A DNA stretch of 18,881 bases from Dunaliella salina (GCA_002284615.2 MU070005.1:29102-47982); one strand, 5' to 3'; positions 8,547 through 18,477 are shown, counted from the first letter of the stretch. The notes: generated by a model from the sequence alone, not told the origin. A program made the numbers and translations.

Positions 8547-9246
8547 TGCAAGCGTGATAAAGCATAACTTTTGGCGACACGTGTCAATCCAATTAAGAGT
8601 TATATAGTCGGAATCCTGAGATCAAGAGCTAAAGAGCTATCGATCGGCATATATGGGTCCAAGCGGAGAAGGTGAGCTTTTGAGGGGTGTCCAACTTTTT
8701 GTCCTGGTGGCACAAGAGCGGCTAGAATGGGAAGTTGAAGCAAGGTTTTACCGACAACGCCCTGAAAACTCTCATGGCTAGAAGTTTTGCTCTTTTTGCC
8801 TGAGCGCAGACTGTCTTCTTCAGCCCAGTGGTGTGCCGTGTGGTGGAACCTCTTTTGGCATTTTAGGCCATGTTGGGGTGCTTCATGATGTGCCTGCGGG
8901 CTTGAGGTGGGCTGGAGAGTGAGCAGGCAAAGACTGTGCACAAGTGGCTGGGATGGGAGCATCACTCAGGTTTTTTTCGGGAAAGCTTTCAGAACTCTCA
9001 TGGCTGGAACCTATGTCGTACTTACTTAAATGCAGTTTTCAGTTTTCTTCAGTCGGGAGGTATTCCTATGGTGTACCTCATTTCACATGTTCACCCCTGT
9101 ACTGTGTCATGCACCTCCGTACTCTCAGTTGCATGCTGCCTTTGGACAGTCCTCATTTTATCTCTTACACTCTCCATTGTGCTTTTAGAGTTGGTGCTGT
9201 CAGTTTTCTTTCACCTGCTATTTGGAATCAACTTGTGTGTGATGGC
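8547..9246. other. Spacer without a supported gene
   Basis: Two overlapping plus-strand frames are open at about 8936-9301. One is very hydrophobic (LWTVLILSLTLSIVLLELVL), but neither has a family I recognise and both run into family 2 sequence, so I do not call a gene. A short direct repeat (AACTCTCATGGCTRGAA) occurs at 8766-8783 and 8992-9009. Confidence 0.35.
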
Positions 9247-9418
9247 AGTGCCTTTCATGTCCTACTTCAGTAAACTGCAGACATATGATTTCATAAGCTG
9301 AGCAGCCAGACTGAATGGCTGAAGGCTTCATCTCCTATTGTAAACCTTGTAATGGTTGGCCTGGTCAGGTTTGGAAAATACAAGAGGGAAAGAACATTTT
9401 CAGGAATATGGGCCCGTT
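9247..9418 (+). pseudogene. Family 2 fragment: ORF end plus 3' UTR
   Basis: Coding sense resembles SYFSKLQTYDFIS followed by EQPD-stop-MAEGF (9301-9330), matching EQPDFLAEG at the end of the 6599-7564 copy at the DNA level (GAGCAGCCAGACT-N3-TGGCTGAAGG, then GTAAACCTT). The sequence after it (9342-9418) is the repeat also seen at 8318-8396. Confidence 0.5.
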
Positions 9419-9420
9419 GT

Positions 9421-9838
9421 TCCCTGCCAGGATACCTGCATCTGGAATTGTCTCCGCATGCCACGCAGAATGTCATAAGATTCCGACTAAGAGTTCACAC
9501 TCTGAGTGTGGAAACTGCCATGATGTTTCTCCTGTGGACCAGTCCAAGATGAGGTTATTGTCCTGCTCACCTTTCGAGGTGACGGGATGTATGATTTGAG
9601 ACAAAAAAAACCTTAAATTTCCTGGACTCTGCCAGGGAATTTCCACTTGCACAACCTTTTTGCGTCAATGTTCACTTGGTCACTCATGAGTGACCAAGCT
9701 ATTTCTAGTTTCCTTTTGGCAACACAACAAAAACGTCCTTTTTTCCACGTCTAAACTTTTTCTGATTTGCTGTTGGCTGGCAATCCAGTCAAAGGTTGAT
9801 CAGCCAAACAGTCTGGCTGAAGGTCTTCATATGTAATT
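9421..9838 (+). pseudogene. Family 2 non-LTR retrotransposon fragment, C-terminal region
   Basis: Starts at GYLHLELSPHATQNVIRFRL (9430-9489), equivalent to YLYLDLGRHMQRNIACFRL of the longer copy, followed by VHTLSVET. A weak zinc-motif remnant follows (CHDVSPVDQSKMRLLSC in a shifted frame, about 9517-9567). Then come FTWSLMSDQAISSFLLATQQ (9672-9731) and DLLLAGNP, ending DQPNSLAEGLHM with TAA at 9835-9837. Frameshifts and stops disable it. The order matches the other copy throughout. Confidence 0.55.
9675..9698. repeat. Perfect 24-bp palindrome
   Basis: Twelve bases, CTTGGTCACTCA, are followed at once by their exact reverse complement, with no spacer. It lies within the C-terminal coding remnant of a family 2 element (around residues FTWSLMSDQ). 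Symmetry breaks at both flanks. Confidence 0.85.
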
Positions 9839-10485
9839 TGAACCTGACCTGATCACCACTAACCAATCAACCACATATCTGGGCCAAAAGTTCATGAATG
9901 TAAACCCAATGTATGTAGGTAAGAAATTTTCTTTTGGTGCATGTGCGCAAACTTGTCTGTTCTGCACTGCCGTAGTGTGTGAAATTATACTCGAATGAGT
10001 ACACCATATGTGCGAAAACGCTCACACGGAACACACAAAGCACATTACATGCAGACAAAACAGTAAATGCATAACTGTGGCAAGCTGTCAGCAGGCGAAC
10101 CTGCTGTTTAAACTTTGCTCACTTACTCCAATCTTGTATTTTGCCCCTTGGCTTCCCATCATGCTAGCTTAACATTGGATGCCTTCCGCCCTTGGCAGCC
10201 CATTTCCTTTTTATGAACGCTTCTACAAAGCTACTTTAAAAGATTGCTTCCATGTTTGGTGCTTACCACTAACGATTTCCGACAACTGATTCGGTTGTCA
10301 ATTCATGAATTTTGAACTTTCTTCCTTAACCCACTTACAACACTCAAGAGGCTCCATGCCAAGGTCTGTACATTTGAAACAGGTGATGTCAATTTTTCTA
10401 TTTCAGAAGCATATGGACAGTAGTCATACCAACAACCTAGAGTTTTAAGTTATAGGAGCTTAGCTCCCAGATTTAAGCAATAACA
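9839..10485. other. Spacer with one possible family 2 remnant
   Basis: No supported gene. The bases around 10350-10390 read RLHAKVCTFETGD, close to RLHAKTSRVET of the copy at 7205-7235, so a very short, decayed family 2 piece is likely here. TTACA at 10335-10339 is TGTAA on the minus strand, the green-algal poly(A) signal, but it lies about 680 bases downstream of the ispH stop, so its use is doubtful. Confidence 0.35.
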
Positions 10486-10752
10486 ATGATTCCACTGCAT
10501 TTTGTGCCAATGTTTGTGGCAAATGTTGGCAAGTGGATTAGATTAGCAAAGCAAGGTGAAGGAAAACACAAAATTATGGTACAAAACTGGCAAGGCCAAC
10601 GTGTTGTAAAACATTATGGATGTTTTCCCACTCATGACTTTGGACCTGCTTCATCACAGACCGAAGAGACAAAAAATCCCAAACACACTCCTTGCTCCCT
10701 CATTTCTCCTACCCGCTCACCATTGAAGTTTTTTCCGGTTGGAATATCCTGA
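10486..10752 (+). other. Unrecognised 88-codon open frame
   Basis: Opens with ATG and reads MIPLHFVPMFVANVGKWIRL, then a lysine- and glutamine-rich stretch, then a proline-rich end. There are no motif, homologue or neighbouring signals that I recognise. It could be chance, a retroelement remnant or an exon of an unseen gene. I would not treat it as a gene without expression data. Confidence 0.12.
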
Positions 10753-11020
10753 TCTAATCCGTGTACAATTGATTCAATAATACGAAAGTACATGTACAAA
10801 TGCGCAGGCTTGGTAAGAGGACCACGGCGAGGGGCTTCATTCTAGTATGACCAAGCTGTTTGGTGAGACTCCCCACCTGAGCTTCAAGCCCCAGGATGAA
10901 AGGCCTCGACCTTGAAACGCAAGAGCACCCATTGCAGGGCAAACCCTCAGGGCACTCACATATCAGCTGGCCATACTTGCTTATTGCAGCTGCATTGGCC
11001 AAGCCACAGACTGCAAGTGC
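10753..11020 (-). other. Probable 3' UTR and downstream flank of ispH
   Basis: Sequence immediately downstream of the ispH stop codon on the minus strand. No TGTAA poly(A) signal is present within this stretch on that strand, and no coding signal is seen. Confidence 0.4.
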
Positions 11021-14000
11021 TTAGTGGGTGGGCAGGACGGGGGGCGCACATTCCCTAGGCTGGATACCCTTGAAGTTGGGATCCTTCATGCGGAACACGC
11101 GCTCAAGCACCTCCTCCACCTGCACCACAGAGCAATATTGGGGACTTCCAATGTGCACAAGTGGGAGACAGAGTGGCTCATACTTCAACAGGAAAGCAAG
11201 GGTGCAGCAGATCGGCATAAGCATGTTAGGAAGAAAACTCCCAGTTGTGAGGGCCTCAAACAACACGTTCATCTCCTAAGACTTAAGGAAGAAAGGACCT
11301 TTCCCCCTCATCTCCAGGAGTTTTGGCAAAAGCTTCTTTCTTCATAAGCCCTCAAGACATAAGCCCCCAGCTTCCCCTCATCCTTCCTAAGCTCACACCT
11401 GGCTTAGGACCACCCAACCTTCCTTCCTGGAACTCAACATGGAGGTCAGGCAATAAGATCAGGCAGCACAGCACGTCAAGGGGGGTGGAGAGGGAACAGG
11501 GGAAGTGCCCCAACGCTTCTTCAATCAGTACCTGAGCAGACGATGGCCTGCATGGCCTACCCGGCGCATCCCCACTATGAAACTCTTGAAGTTTAGTTGG
11601 CCAAGCAATACTTCTGATGTGGTTCGCAAGTATTCCTGGCGTGCTGTGCACCAGGTAAAGTTATCTGCTTCAGGCAACGAACTGATGTGCCTTCGACGTA
11701 ATCCACGCCCATGAACAGGACCTGATAGCACAGGGAGGTTATCTAAGCAACCATGGCCCATCTGTGAGTGCCTCATTGCACCCCCCCCCCCGACCTCAGC
11801 TGTCACTGTGGCAACAATCCAAACAGCTTCCTTGAAAGCAATGCTGATTCAACCTGGATGCCACAAATCCTATTGAACCATTCATTTAGTCCTTCGTGCA
11901 CTGCAAGCCAAGGGAAAAGCTTAAACACTGCAAGGAGATGCAGTAATTCCACTGCTTGCACTGAGGTGCTTACAACAGCAACAAGTTGCACATAAGCACA
12001 GACCAAAGCAACACTGCGCAGACAGACACCCTGGCTGCGCCGAGGCTCTGGTACTCAGCTTGCACTCAGCTTTCACCTAGGCCACAAACCTGCTACCCTA
12101 CTCAGTAGCTTTTTGACCCTAGGGGGAAGGTAGTAGCTTTGCGGATGTATGTTTATGTCTCTGGTGCATGGCCTGCTTGGCTTAAGCCCAAGAGAATGGG
12201 TAGGCAATGACTGTCTTGTAGGATAAGATTGACAGTCTGCAAAGCCTGCCCTTAGCAGCTGTTCACGCAGGATGTATGCACAGCGTAGGAATCAAAACGC
12301 AGCTTGATGCATGCATGTACATTTTCTGGTGCTTCTTCATGACACATCTCTTAAATCAAGATTTCCCGCTTCATGTAATGTTAAGGCTGGCTTTGCAAAC
12401 TTGAAGCGTTGTCCGCAACACAACTTCCATGATTGTCATTTCTTGCCTGAAAAGCACGAGAAGGCCAATGACAACATTCAGACTGCCTCAATGAGAAAAT
12501 GGGTCTGACTAAAACAAAGCATTTTGCCTGGAGGGTCCTTAGCCAGCATCAAGTACACAATTTTCCCATGCATGGAGGAAGCATAGCTTGGGTCAAGCTT
12601 TTCATTACACCGACACACAGGTTACTGCTTTTGTGCAGAGTGCAGGGCACCTCATCTCATTCATGAGTGAGAGGGGCCTTCTGGGATGGTGTACTCGTTC
12701 GATACTTGTATCAAAAAAGCTAGGAAATAATAATAACATGGCCAGCGAGCGTTCCACAAAAAAAAATTCTTATTGGATTCCAGCATGCGGAACTCAGATT
12801 CTTGTATCCTAGATTCGACCTCAATGGCTCCTCTAACAGAAGCGGAGCTATGGACTAAAAACCATGGTGCCGCACTGTATCATGGCTCTGTTTTCTGACG
12901 CACCGCTCGATCGGGTGTGGAAGCCCCGCTAGTAACGCCAATGGTGATGGGGCCCTCGGGCAGCCAGTTCTCCGTCACCTTGAGCTCCCCGTAGTGCAGC
13001 TTGTGCGCAATGGAGTTGTTGGCCATGTCAATGCGGTCGGCAGTGTCCACCCAGAATGCAGGCAGGCCCTTATTGTGGGGGATTTCCTGCAAATGTGAGC
13101 AGGAAAGATGTATGCATGCACATGAATATTCACCATGGGAGTCTGCCTCCCAGCTAGCCTGCCAGAGAGAGGGAAGCACAGACAGACAGAGCCACCAGTT
13201 AGCAGGCCATGTAACACAGTAGCAGGCTTCCATCAATGTAAGAACACCTCTCCAGGAGGGATGCCTGGCAGCAGCTGCTGTTGGCACAGCCAGGTTCCCT
13301 GCTGCTATTTCAATGCCCCGACAGATAGTCCTCACCTGTAGGTGGCTGGTGTTGGAAGAGTTGAAGCCGCCCACCACAAGCATCATGTCAATAGTAGGGT
13401 CATCAGTGATCTCGTACAGCGCATCTTGGCGTTCCTGCAACCATCCACAGGAAGGGAGGGGAAGCACACCACTTGCTCAGCATGAAACAACTCAGCCATT
13501 CAGGTGGGTTTTCTTACGCCATGTGTTGCTCAGTCACGAAGAACTTCGGGGTATGACTTCCCCTCTGGAACACCCCCAAAGCCACCCAATTGAACAAATG
13601 GGCTGCAGCATGACACTCTGCTGCAACCACTCTCACCGCATCCTGCAGGCAGTAGCAAAGGAACAGGCACAGCATCGACGCTGACGACAGCAGTTACAAT
13701 TGAAGACCAGACTGCACAGGACCGATGCTGAGGGATGTAAGGAAGAACAGATGTGAGCCAGTGCTCGCATCTTCTACAGCAGATTTGACACCTGCAAGTC
13801 GTTCTCGCGTGACGACGTACACAGGCAACTATCACTGTATCCCTTTCCAGATTTCCACATTGTACCAGCTGTACGACAACTTCGCACTCAATCATGACGC
13901 TGAAACATTGTGCCTCCCATGTTGTTAGTTTAACACAAAGATGTTGTGTTTGAGCAATGCTGCAAGCTTACAAGATCAAGTAGCAAGCCAGAGAAGCTTG

Positions 14001-14732
14001 CCAGGTTTTTGTCACAACTTGGCGGCATGCCCCTATACGCACCATACCTGAGTGGCATCGCAGATGGTGTCCATGACCATGAAGTGGTCCTGGAGATTCT
14101 GAGGCCCAAATTTCTCCATCATGGTGCGCTCCAGCATCTTGCCGATGGCCTGGGTCTCACCCTGCAAGTGTGCAGACAGGCTAACACACTTTTCAACATG
14201 TGCATTTTTCATGCAGAAGTTGTTGCAACTTCATGAGTAGATCTGAAATCGCTTTTGTGCCTGCAGTTTCACTCCTTGAAAGCGCACAATCTTAATAATA
14301 ATCACAATCCAAGCTCCCCGGAGACGGAAGGGCTGAAGTGCACGTGCAAGCAGCAACAAGCTCACTATCATGCTGCAGCATCCTATGAATCTCCTTGTCT
14401 GCCAGGCATGTACTAGCAATATGAAAGCGCAAACTGCAGAGTGCCAGGACCTAAACTCGCAGCAGTGCTGATCCTCAAGCCCTGCCCATTCAAATCCAGA
14501 CGATAAAATCCAGTGTGTACACCTTGAGCATGGTCGTCTGGTTGGCCAGGCCCACGCGGTTGAGGTGGACATCAGGGTCAAAGCCCTTGGAGACGGCCTT
14601 GGAGAACTTCTTCATGAACTCCTCTCGGTCGCCGCCCTTCAGGATGTAGTCACACACATACTGCGCACAAGAAACAAGAATCCAGGCAGCTCAGGTTTTG
14701 CACATCTACCTGCCTTGCAGTCCTTTCCATTA

Positions 14733-14787
<55 letters not shown>

Positions 14788-14997
14788 CGTGCGCGCGTGT
14801 GTGTGCGTGCGCGCGTGTGTGTGTGTGTGTGCGCGTGCGTGCGTGCGTGTGTGCGTGTGTGTGTGTGTGTGTATGTGTGTGTGCGTGCGTACGCGCGCGG
14901 GCATTCGAGTGCGCATGCGCGTGTGTGCGCGAGCGCACTTCGTCTGCATCACAAAAAAGCGAACTTTTAAATGACTGGTCATAGCCTTCAAGGAATT

Positions 14998-15069
<72 letters not shown>

Positions 15070-15983
15070 GTGCTTCATTGAGGTCCTTGATGATCAGGTA
15101 GTCCTCAGCAAAGGAAGCGGTGGCCACAGTCTCCTCGTGCGAGTACTTGCCATGGATGATTGAGGTGCACTTTTTCTTGGCATAGGTGTCAACGGAGTTC
15201 CACACCTGCGCAACAAACATGTATGCAAGGAGTGTCATTAGGACAACAGCTTCTTCCCTACGTTGTGCCAACATGCCTAAGTGTGAGCTGCGAGAACATT
15301 TGAGCACCTGGTCACTCAGTGTATCGAAAGGCTTGGAACAGCACTTGCTTAGCTGTCAGGACTGTTAAGCACTCTCACAAGGAGAAGGTACTGTTCTGTC
15401 TTCAGTACTTTTCACAGCATCCTGCCAACCATGCATGCAGGTGGCAGGCCCAGGCCAACATGAGGTGCTGTTGAAGCCTCTCATTCCTAACACCAGAATT
15501 GCATGCTCAGGTCAAGACCTGGTCAATGAAGCATTCACAAGATTGTCAATACAAATGCCCCTGCTCATTTTGACAGCGCCCTGCCAGAAACAGTCTGATG
15601 CACTTCTGCCGAAATGACAGTCCAAACCGGGGAAGCAATGGGCATTCATTTCTTGTGAGACTCCTTCAACTGCACTTCTGTCCTCTCTAACATGCACACA
15701 TACTGACACTGCCTGGGCTAGCAATACTTTTGACTCCCACAACAAGGAAAACCAGCAACACCCCCACCCCTCTCTTTCAACCTACCTTGGCCACCCAAGG
15801 GCAAGTAGTGTCCACAATGTTCACGCCCTTGTCCCGGAAGTACTTCATGTCAGGCGCGCCCACCCCAAAAGCAGGGAAGATGACAACATCCCCATTGTCA
15901 ATCTTGCTGTAGTCCTTGCCCTTTTGGGGGTCCTCCTTCACAATGTTCACATCCATTTCGCGCAGGCGCTGCAACAAGGACAA

Positions 15984-16037
<54 letters not shown>

Positions 16038-16441
16038 ATGTGTGTGTGTGTGTGCGCGCTTGTGTGTGTGTATGTGTGTGTGTGAGGTCGCCTTTGCTTC
16101 TCCAGTACTACACAGTCCTGAGGTAGCTCAGCTCTTACATTGCAAAGCCTTCAATTATGCTCGTCATCTACCTGCACACATGCAGGTGTCTCAATTTGCT
16201 TGGCCACCATCATTGGAGGAGCATCCAATACACCATGCAGGGATTTTACATGCATGCAGGTGTGCATGTCCTTCAGCAAGCTTGATGTACGCAAGGTATA
16301 ACTGCTCAGGGTTGCAATGCCATTTAAAGATCTGCAGTGCTACAAGCATGGGCTCAACAGAGGTCCGGCCCTTTTCATGATTCTTGATCCACAACTCACC
16401 TGCTAACATAGAATGATGCTTGCAAGCCAGTCACACTCACA

Positions 16442-16510
<69 letters not shown>

Positions 16511-17603
16511 CTTCCACCTCATCAGGGCATGTCAAGCGGCTGGTCCACCTAGAGGTCACAGGGTGCTTATACCATAGTGATGGCCTGCGCATCGCCCCTA
16601 ACCAGTCAATCCAAGTGTAAGAGTAGCAGACGAGGCAAATCCCAAAAGCTGGTACCAAGCTTGAACTCCCAGGCTCACTGGACTCGGCTACAGCATGCCC
16701 CTCTGCTTGCTTGGCTTACATAAAGCAACACAAGCATGATACAGCTTTGCATAACCTGACTCACGAGGCATCGTGCAAACATAACCACAAACTCACGTCC
16801 AGTTCTGAGGGCACACACTTGACAGCTCCTTCCTGTTTCCCTCTCTCTCTCCATCAGCACCCTCAACTTTGCATCTTTCCATGTGGCAGCTCGAGCTCAA
16901 TGGACCCTGTTCAGCACGGCCTGTGTAACCAACACACCGGGAAACACCCACCCTGTTCACTTCCGGGTTGTGGATGATTTCGTTGGTAACATGGATGGAG
17001 CGGCCTGGGAACGCCCTGCGCGCCTCGTAAGCCATGCGCACGGCTCGCTCCACGCCCCAGCAGTAGCCGTATGCCTTGGCCAGCTTGACGGTCACATCGC
17101 CCTGCTTCCAAAAGTTGCCCTCCTCCCGCATCTGCGCCACGAGCCCGGTCAGCGAGTAGCCCACGCCGTCTGCATCCAGCGCCTTGGTCGCGTCGGGGTC
17201 GTTTTTGACAGTCCGGACGTAGCGGCCCGTCTTGTTAAGGGACCGGCGAATTTCGCGACCACGCTCCTCCTCCTGCTGCTGCTGCGTGGCTGCTGTCTCA
17301 TCTGCACAGTTGATCAATGGGATTTTGCTCGGCACAATGGTATCATCGGGGGGTGGCGACAACCAGTTGTCGATCGATGTGCACTCATGTGCACTCATTC
17401 TCTGAGCACACAGTGTTGTAGCAAGTCCCTTCCGAGTACTCCTGCCCGGAATAAGTGCATCATTGATTGAGCACCATCTTACCAGCCACAGTTGCCCTCA
17501 CGCGCAGGCCGGTTCGGCTTGGCACTCGGTAGACGGGCTGTGATTGAGCGGTTGGGAGGCCTGCACCAATCGCGCTCTTGTTGAAGCTGTTGGACAACAT
17601 CAT
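11021..17603 (-). CDS. ispH: 4-hydroxy-3-methylbut-2-enyl diphosphate reductase, 9 exons, plastid-targeted
   Basis: Last step of the plastid MEP pathway: a [4Fe-4S] enzyme reducing HMBPP to IPP and DMAPP, precursors of carotenoids, phytol and quinones. Exons in transcript order: 17603-17483, 17301-16952, 15968-15786, 15205-15068, 14660-14523, 14161-14048, 13434-13336, 13086-12904, 11119-11021 (stop TAA 11023-11021). Together they give 474 residues, near plant HDR length. The iron-sulfur cysteines are C121 (YCWGVERAV), C213 (DTTCPWV) and C344 (DTICDATQ). Also present are TNEIIHNP (H151), HGKYSHEE (H236-E242), [10 protein letters not shown] and TSGASTPD (S434). The N-terminal region ([16 protein letters not shown]) marks the plant/cyanobacterial type. 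Residues 1-40 are basic and Ser/Ala-rich, ending LRVRATVA, like an algal transit peptide. The ATG at 17603 is the first after an in-frame TGA (17630-17628). All introns are GT-AG, every acceptor ends GCAG, and introns 2-8 are phase 0. About 16 residues after KDPNFKG form an unfamiliar tail. Confidence 0.95.
11120..12903 (-). other. ispH intron 8 (1784 bases)
   Basis: Bounded by donor GCG|GTGCGT and acceptor GGTGCAG|GTG. Joining the exons gives [15 protein letters not shown], the expected IspH C-terminus. It is the longest intron. It contains a C11 run at 11781-11791 and no repeat pair like those of introns 2 and 4. Open frames inside it show no recognisable protein. Confidence 0.85.
14733..14899. 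repeat. Alternating (GT)n/(GC)n microsatellite, 167 bp
   Basis: Begins with about 24 perfect TG units and continues with interspersed GC and one AT unit. Purine and pyrimidine alternate without a single break from 14733 to 14899, and a second short alternating run follows at 14909-14931. It lies within ispH intron 4. Confidence 0.95.
15001..15067. repeat. (CA)33 microsatellite at the ispH exon 4 donor
   Basis: A perfect CA repeat of 67 bases on the plus strand. It abuts the end of ispH exon 4, so its last GT on the minus strand is the splice donor. Confidence 0.97.
15986..16084. repeat. (GT)n microsatellite, slightly interrupted
   Basis: About 99 bases of GT repeats with CA, CGCGCT and TA interruptions after 16036. 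It lies just upstream (in the transcript) of the ispH intron 2 acceptor. Confidence 0.95.
16432..16508. repeat. (CA)n microsatellite
   Basis: A perfect run from 16444 to 16508, preceded by CACTCACACTCA-type units. It lies within ispH intron 2 and is complementary to the tract at 15986-16084. Confidence 0.95.
17483..17603 (-). CDS. ispH: ispH exon 1 (transit peptide)
   Basis: 40 codons plus one base. The peptide begins [10 protein letters not shown] and ends [15 protein letters not shown]. It has no acidic residue, several Arg/Lys and many Ser/Ala/Thr, as in plastid transit peptides, and V-R-A before T is a typical algal cleavage context. The donor is G|GTAAGATGG at 17482, an excellent match. 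Joining to the acceptor at 17302 completes an Asp codon and puts exon 2 in the IspH frame. A second ATG follows the first directly. Confidence 0.8.
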
Positions 17604-18424
17604 CACTTCGAATGACGATGAGTGCTTTCACCTTTAAATTTTTCCGAGTGCACATCTGAGGTAGCGCCCTGGCCTTCATAGTGTTTTCCGAGCTACTAAA
17701 ACTTGATTTTACCCCAGATTTTACTTGCTTGTATAAAATGAAAAACCTTAAAATCAACCGTAACCAGCTGGGCTGGATGAGGAAGAACAGGGAACCGGTG
17801 GTGACGCGCGGCACTGGCGCCTCGATGGTAAACGAGGGATCCAGCAAAGAAAGGTATACATGCCTGACATTTGTGTGTGAAACAGAATGCTCAAAAAGGA
17901 TGAGGATCCGGAGGAGAAATTGCATCAGTGGCGTTTTCAAGGTGTTTTTCCTCCTGATCTTGGGCTAGCTGCCCCGGCAGACGCTTTACGTCCTGTGCAT
18001 GTGTAGGGTTGCAGTAGATGAATCTCCTGAAGCTCTGAAGAGCTATGGCACATTTGGTGTACTGCAACACTGTAAGTCAAGCTGGGCATGCTAGGCAACA
18101 ATCAAGGGAGATAATGAAGCAGGTGGATTCCCGCCTTTTTTGTATGCAGAATAGTCTGGGGTAACTTTTTTGGCACTTCAACATCAAAAAAAGGGAGTAT
18201 GAAGTGTTGCAGGTGAGCCAGGGGCATATTTTGAAGCATTTTAGGATGTGCTCCTGATTAATTAAATGCTGAACCATCGCTGCAGGTCAGGTAAGCCGGG
18301 GAGGGGCTTCCTGGGGACCCCATTTTGGCAGGCTAAGTTGCACAATACGCGTATCAGACCCCCTAATACGCCGATCCGTATCATCCGTATCCGTACCGTA
18401 ATGCCAGGGCAGGCGGGCCGTGGC
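17604..18424. other. Upstream flank of ispH, no supported gene
   Basis: Contains the ispH 5' UTR and probably its promoter. I see no convincing minus-strand TATA box: TATAAAA at 17732-17738 is on the plus strand. Open frames here are short and show no recognisable protein. From about 18295 the sequence becomes GC-richer, with short repeats of CCGTATC. Confidence 0.4.
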
Positions 18425-18477
18425 TTGATACGCAGGGTTGCACACCACGTTGCCACGGGCATGATTTCGTGGTGTGG

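Larger units (their letters stand above)
14661..15067 (-). other. ispH intron 4 with (GU)n donor and downstream (CA)n
   Basis: In the transcript the intron begins with about 33 GU repeats (15067-15001). A spacer of about 100 bases follows, then a mixed CA/CG tract (14899-14733), then about 70 bases to the acceptor TGCGCAG. The 5' splice site CAG|GTGTGTGTG is therefore part of the microsatellite. The two tracts are complementary and could pair. The splice is firm because [10 protein letters not shown] is the conserved IspH junction. Confidence 0.85.
15969..16951 (-). other. ispH intron 2 with complementary (GU)n and (CA)n tracts
   Basis: 983 bases, donor AGG|GTGGGT and acceptor TTGTTGCAG. In the transcript a (GU)n tract (16508-16444, preceded in the genome by CACTCACACTCA at 16432-16443) is followed about 360 bases later by a (CA)n tract (16084-15986) that ends 17 bases before the acceptor AG. 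Same order and polarity as intron 4. Confidence 0.85.

Noticed and set aside
8936..9301. Hydrophobic 121-codon frame as a membrane protein
   Set aside because: It overlaps another equally open frame, runs into family 2 sequence, and has no recognisable family; its hydrophobicity comes from T-rich DNA.
14565..15307. Long open frames of Cys/Val or His/Thr repeats on both strands
   Set aside because: They are translations of the GT/CA microsatellites in ispH intron 4 and have no independent coding support.
14733..16508. Microsatellites as telomeric or CRISPR-like arrays
   Set aside because: They are simple dinucleotide repeats confined to introns of ispH.
16793..17398. ispH starting at the ATG at 17398 without exon 1
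   Set aside because: The residues before NCADE are not IspH-like, and a good acceptor (17304-17302) plus a good donor (17482) join a transit-peptide-like exon in the correct frame.
17732..17738. TATAAAA as the ispH TATA box
   Set aside because: It is on the plus strand, while ispH is transcribed from the minus strand.
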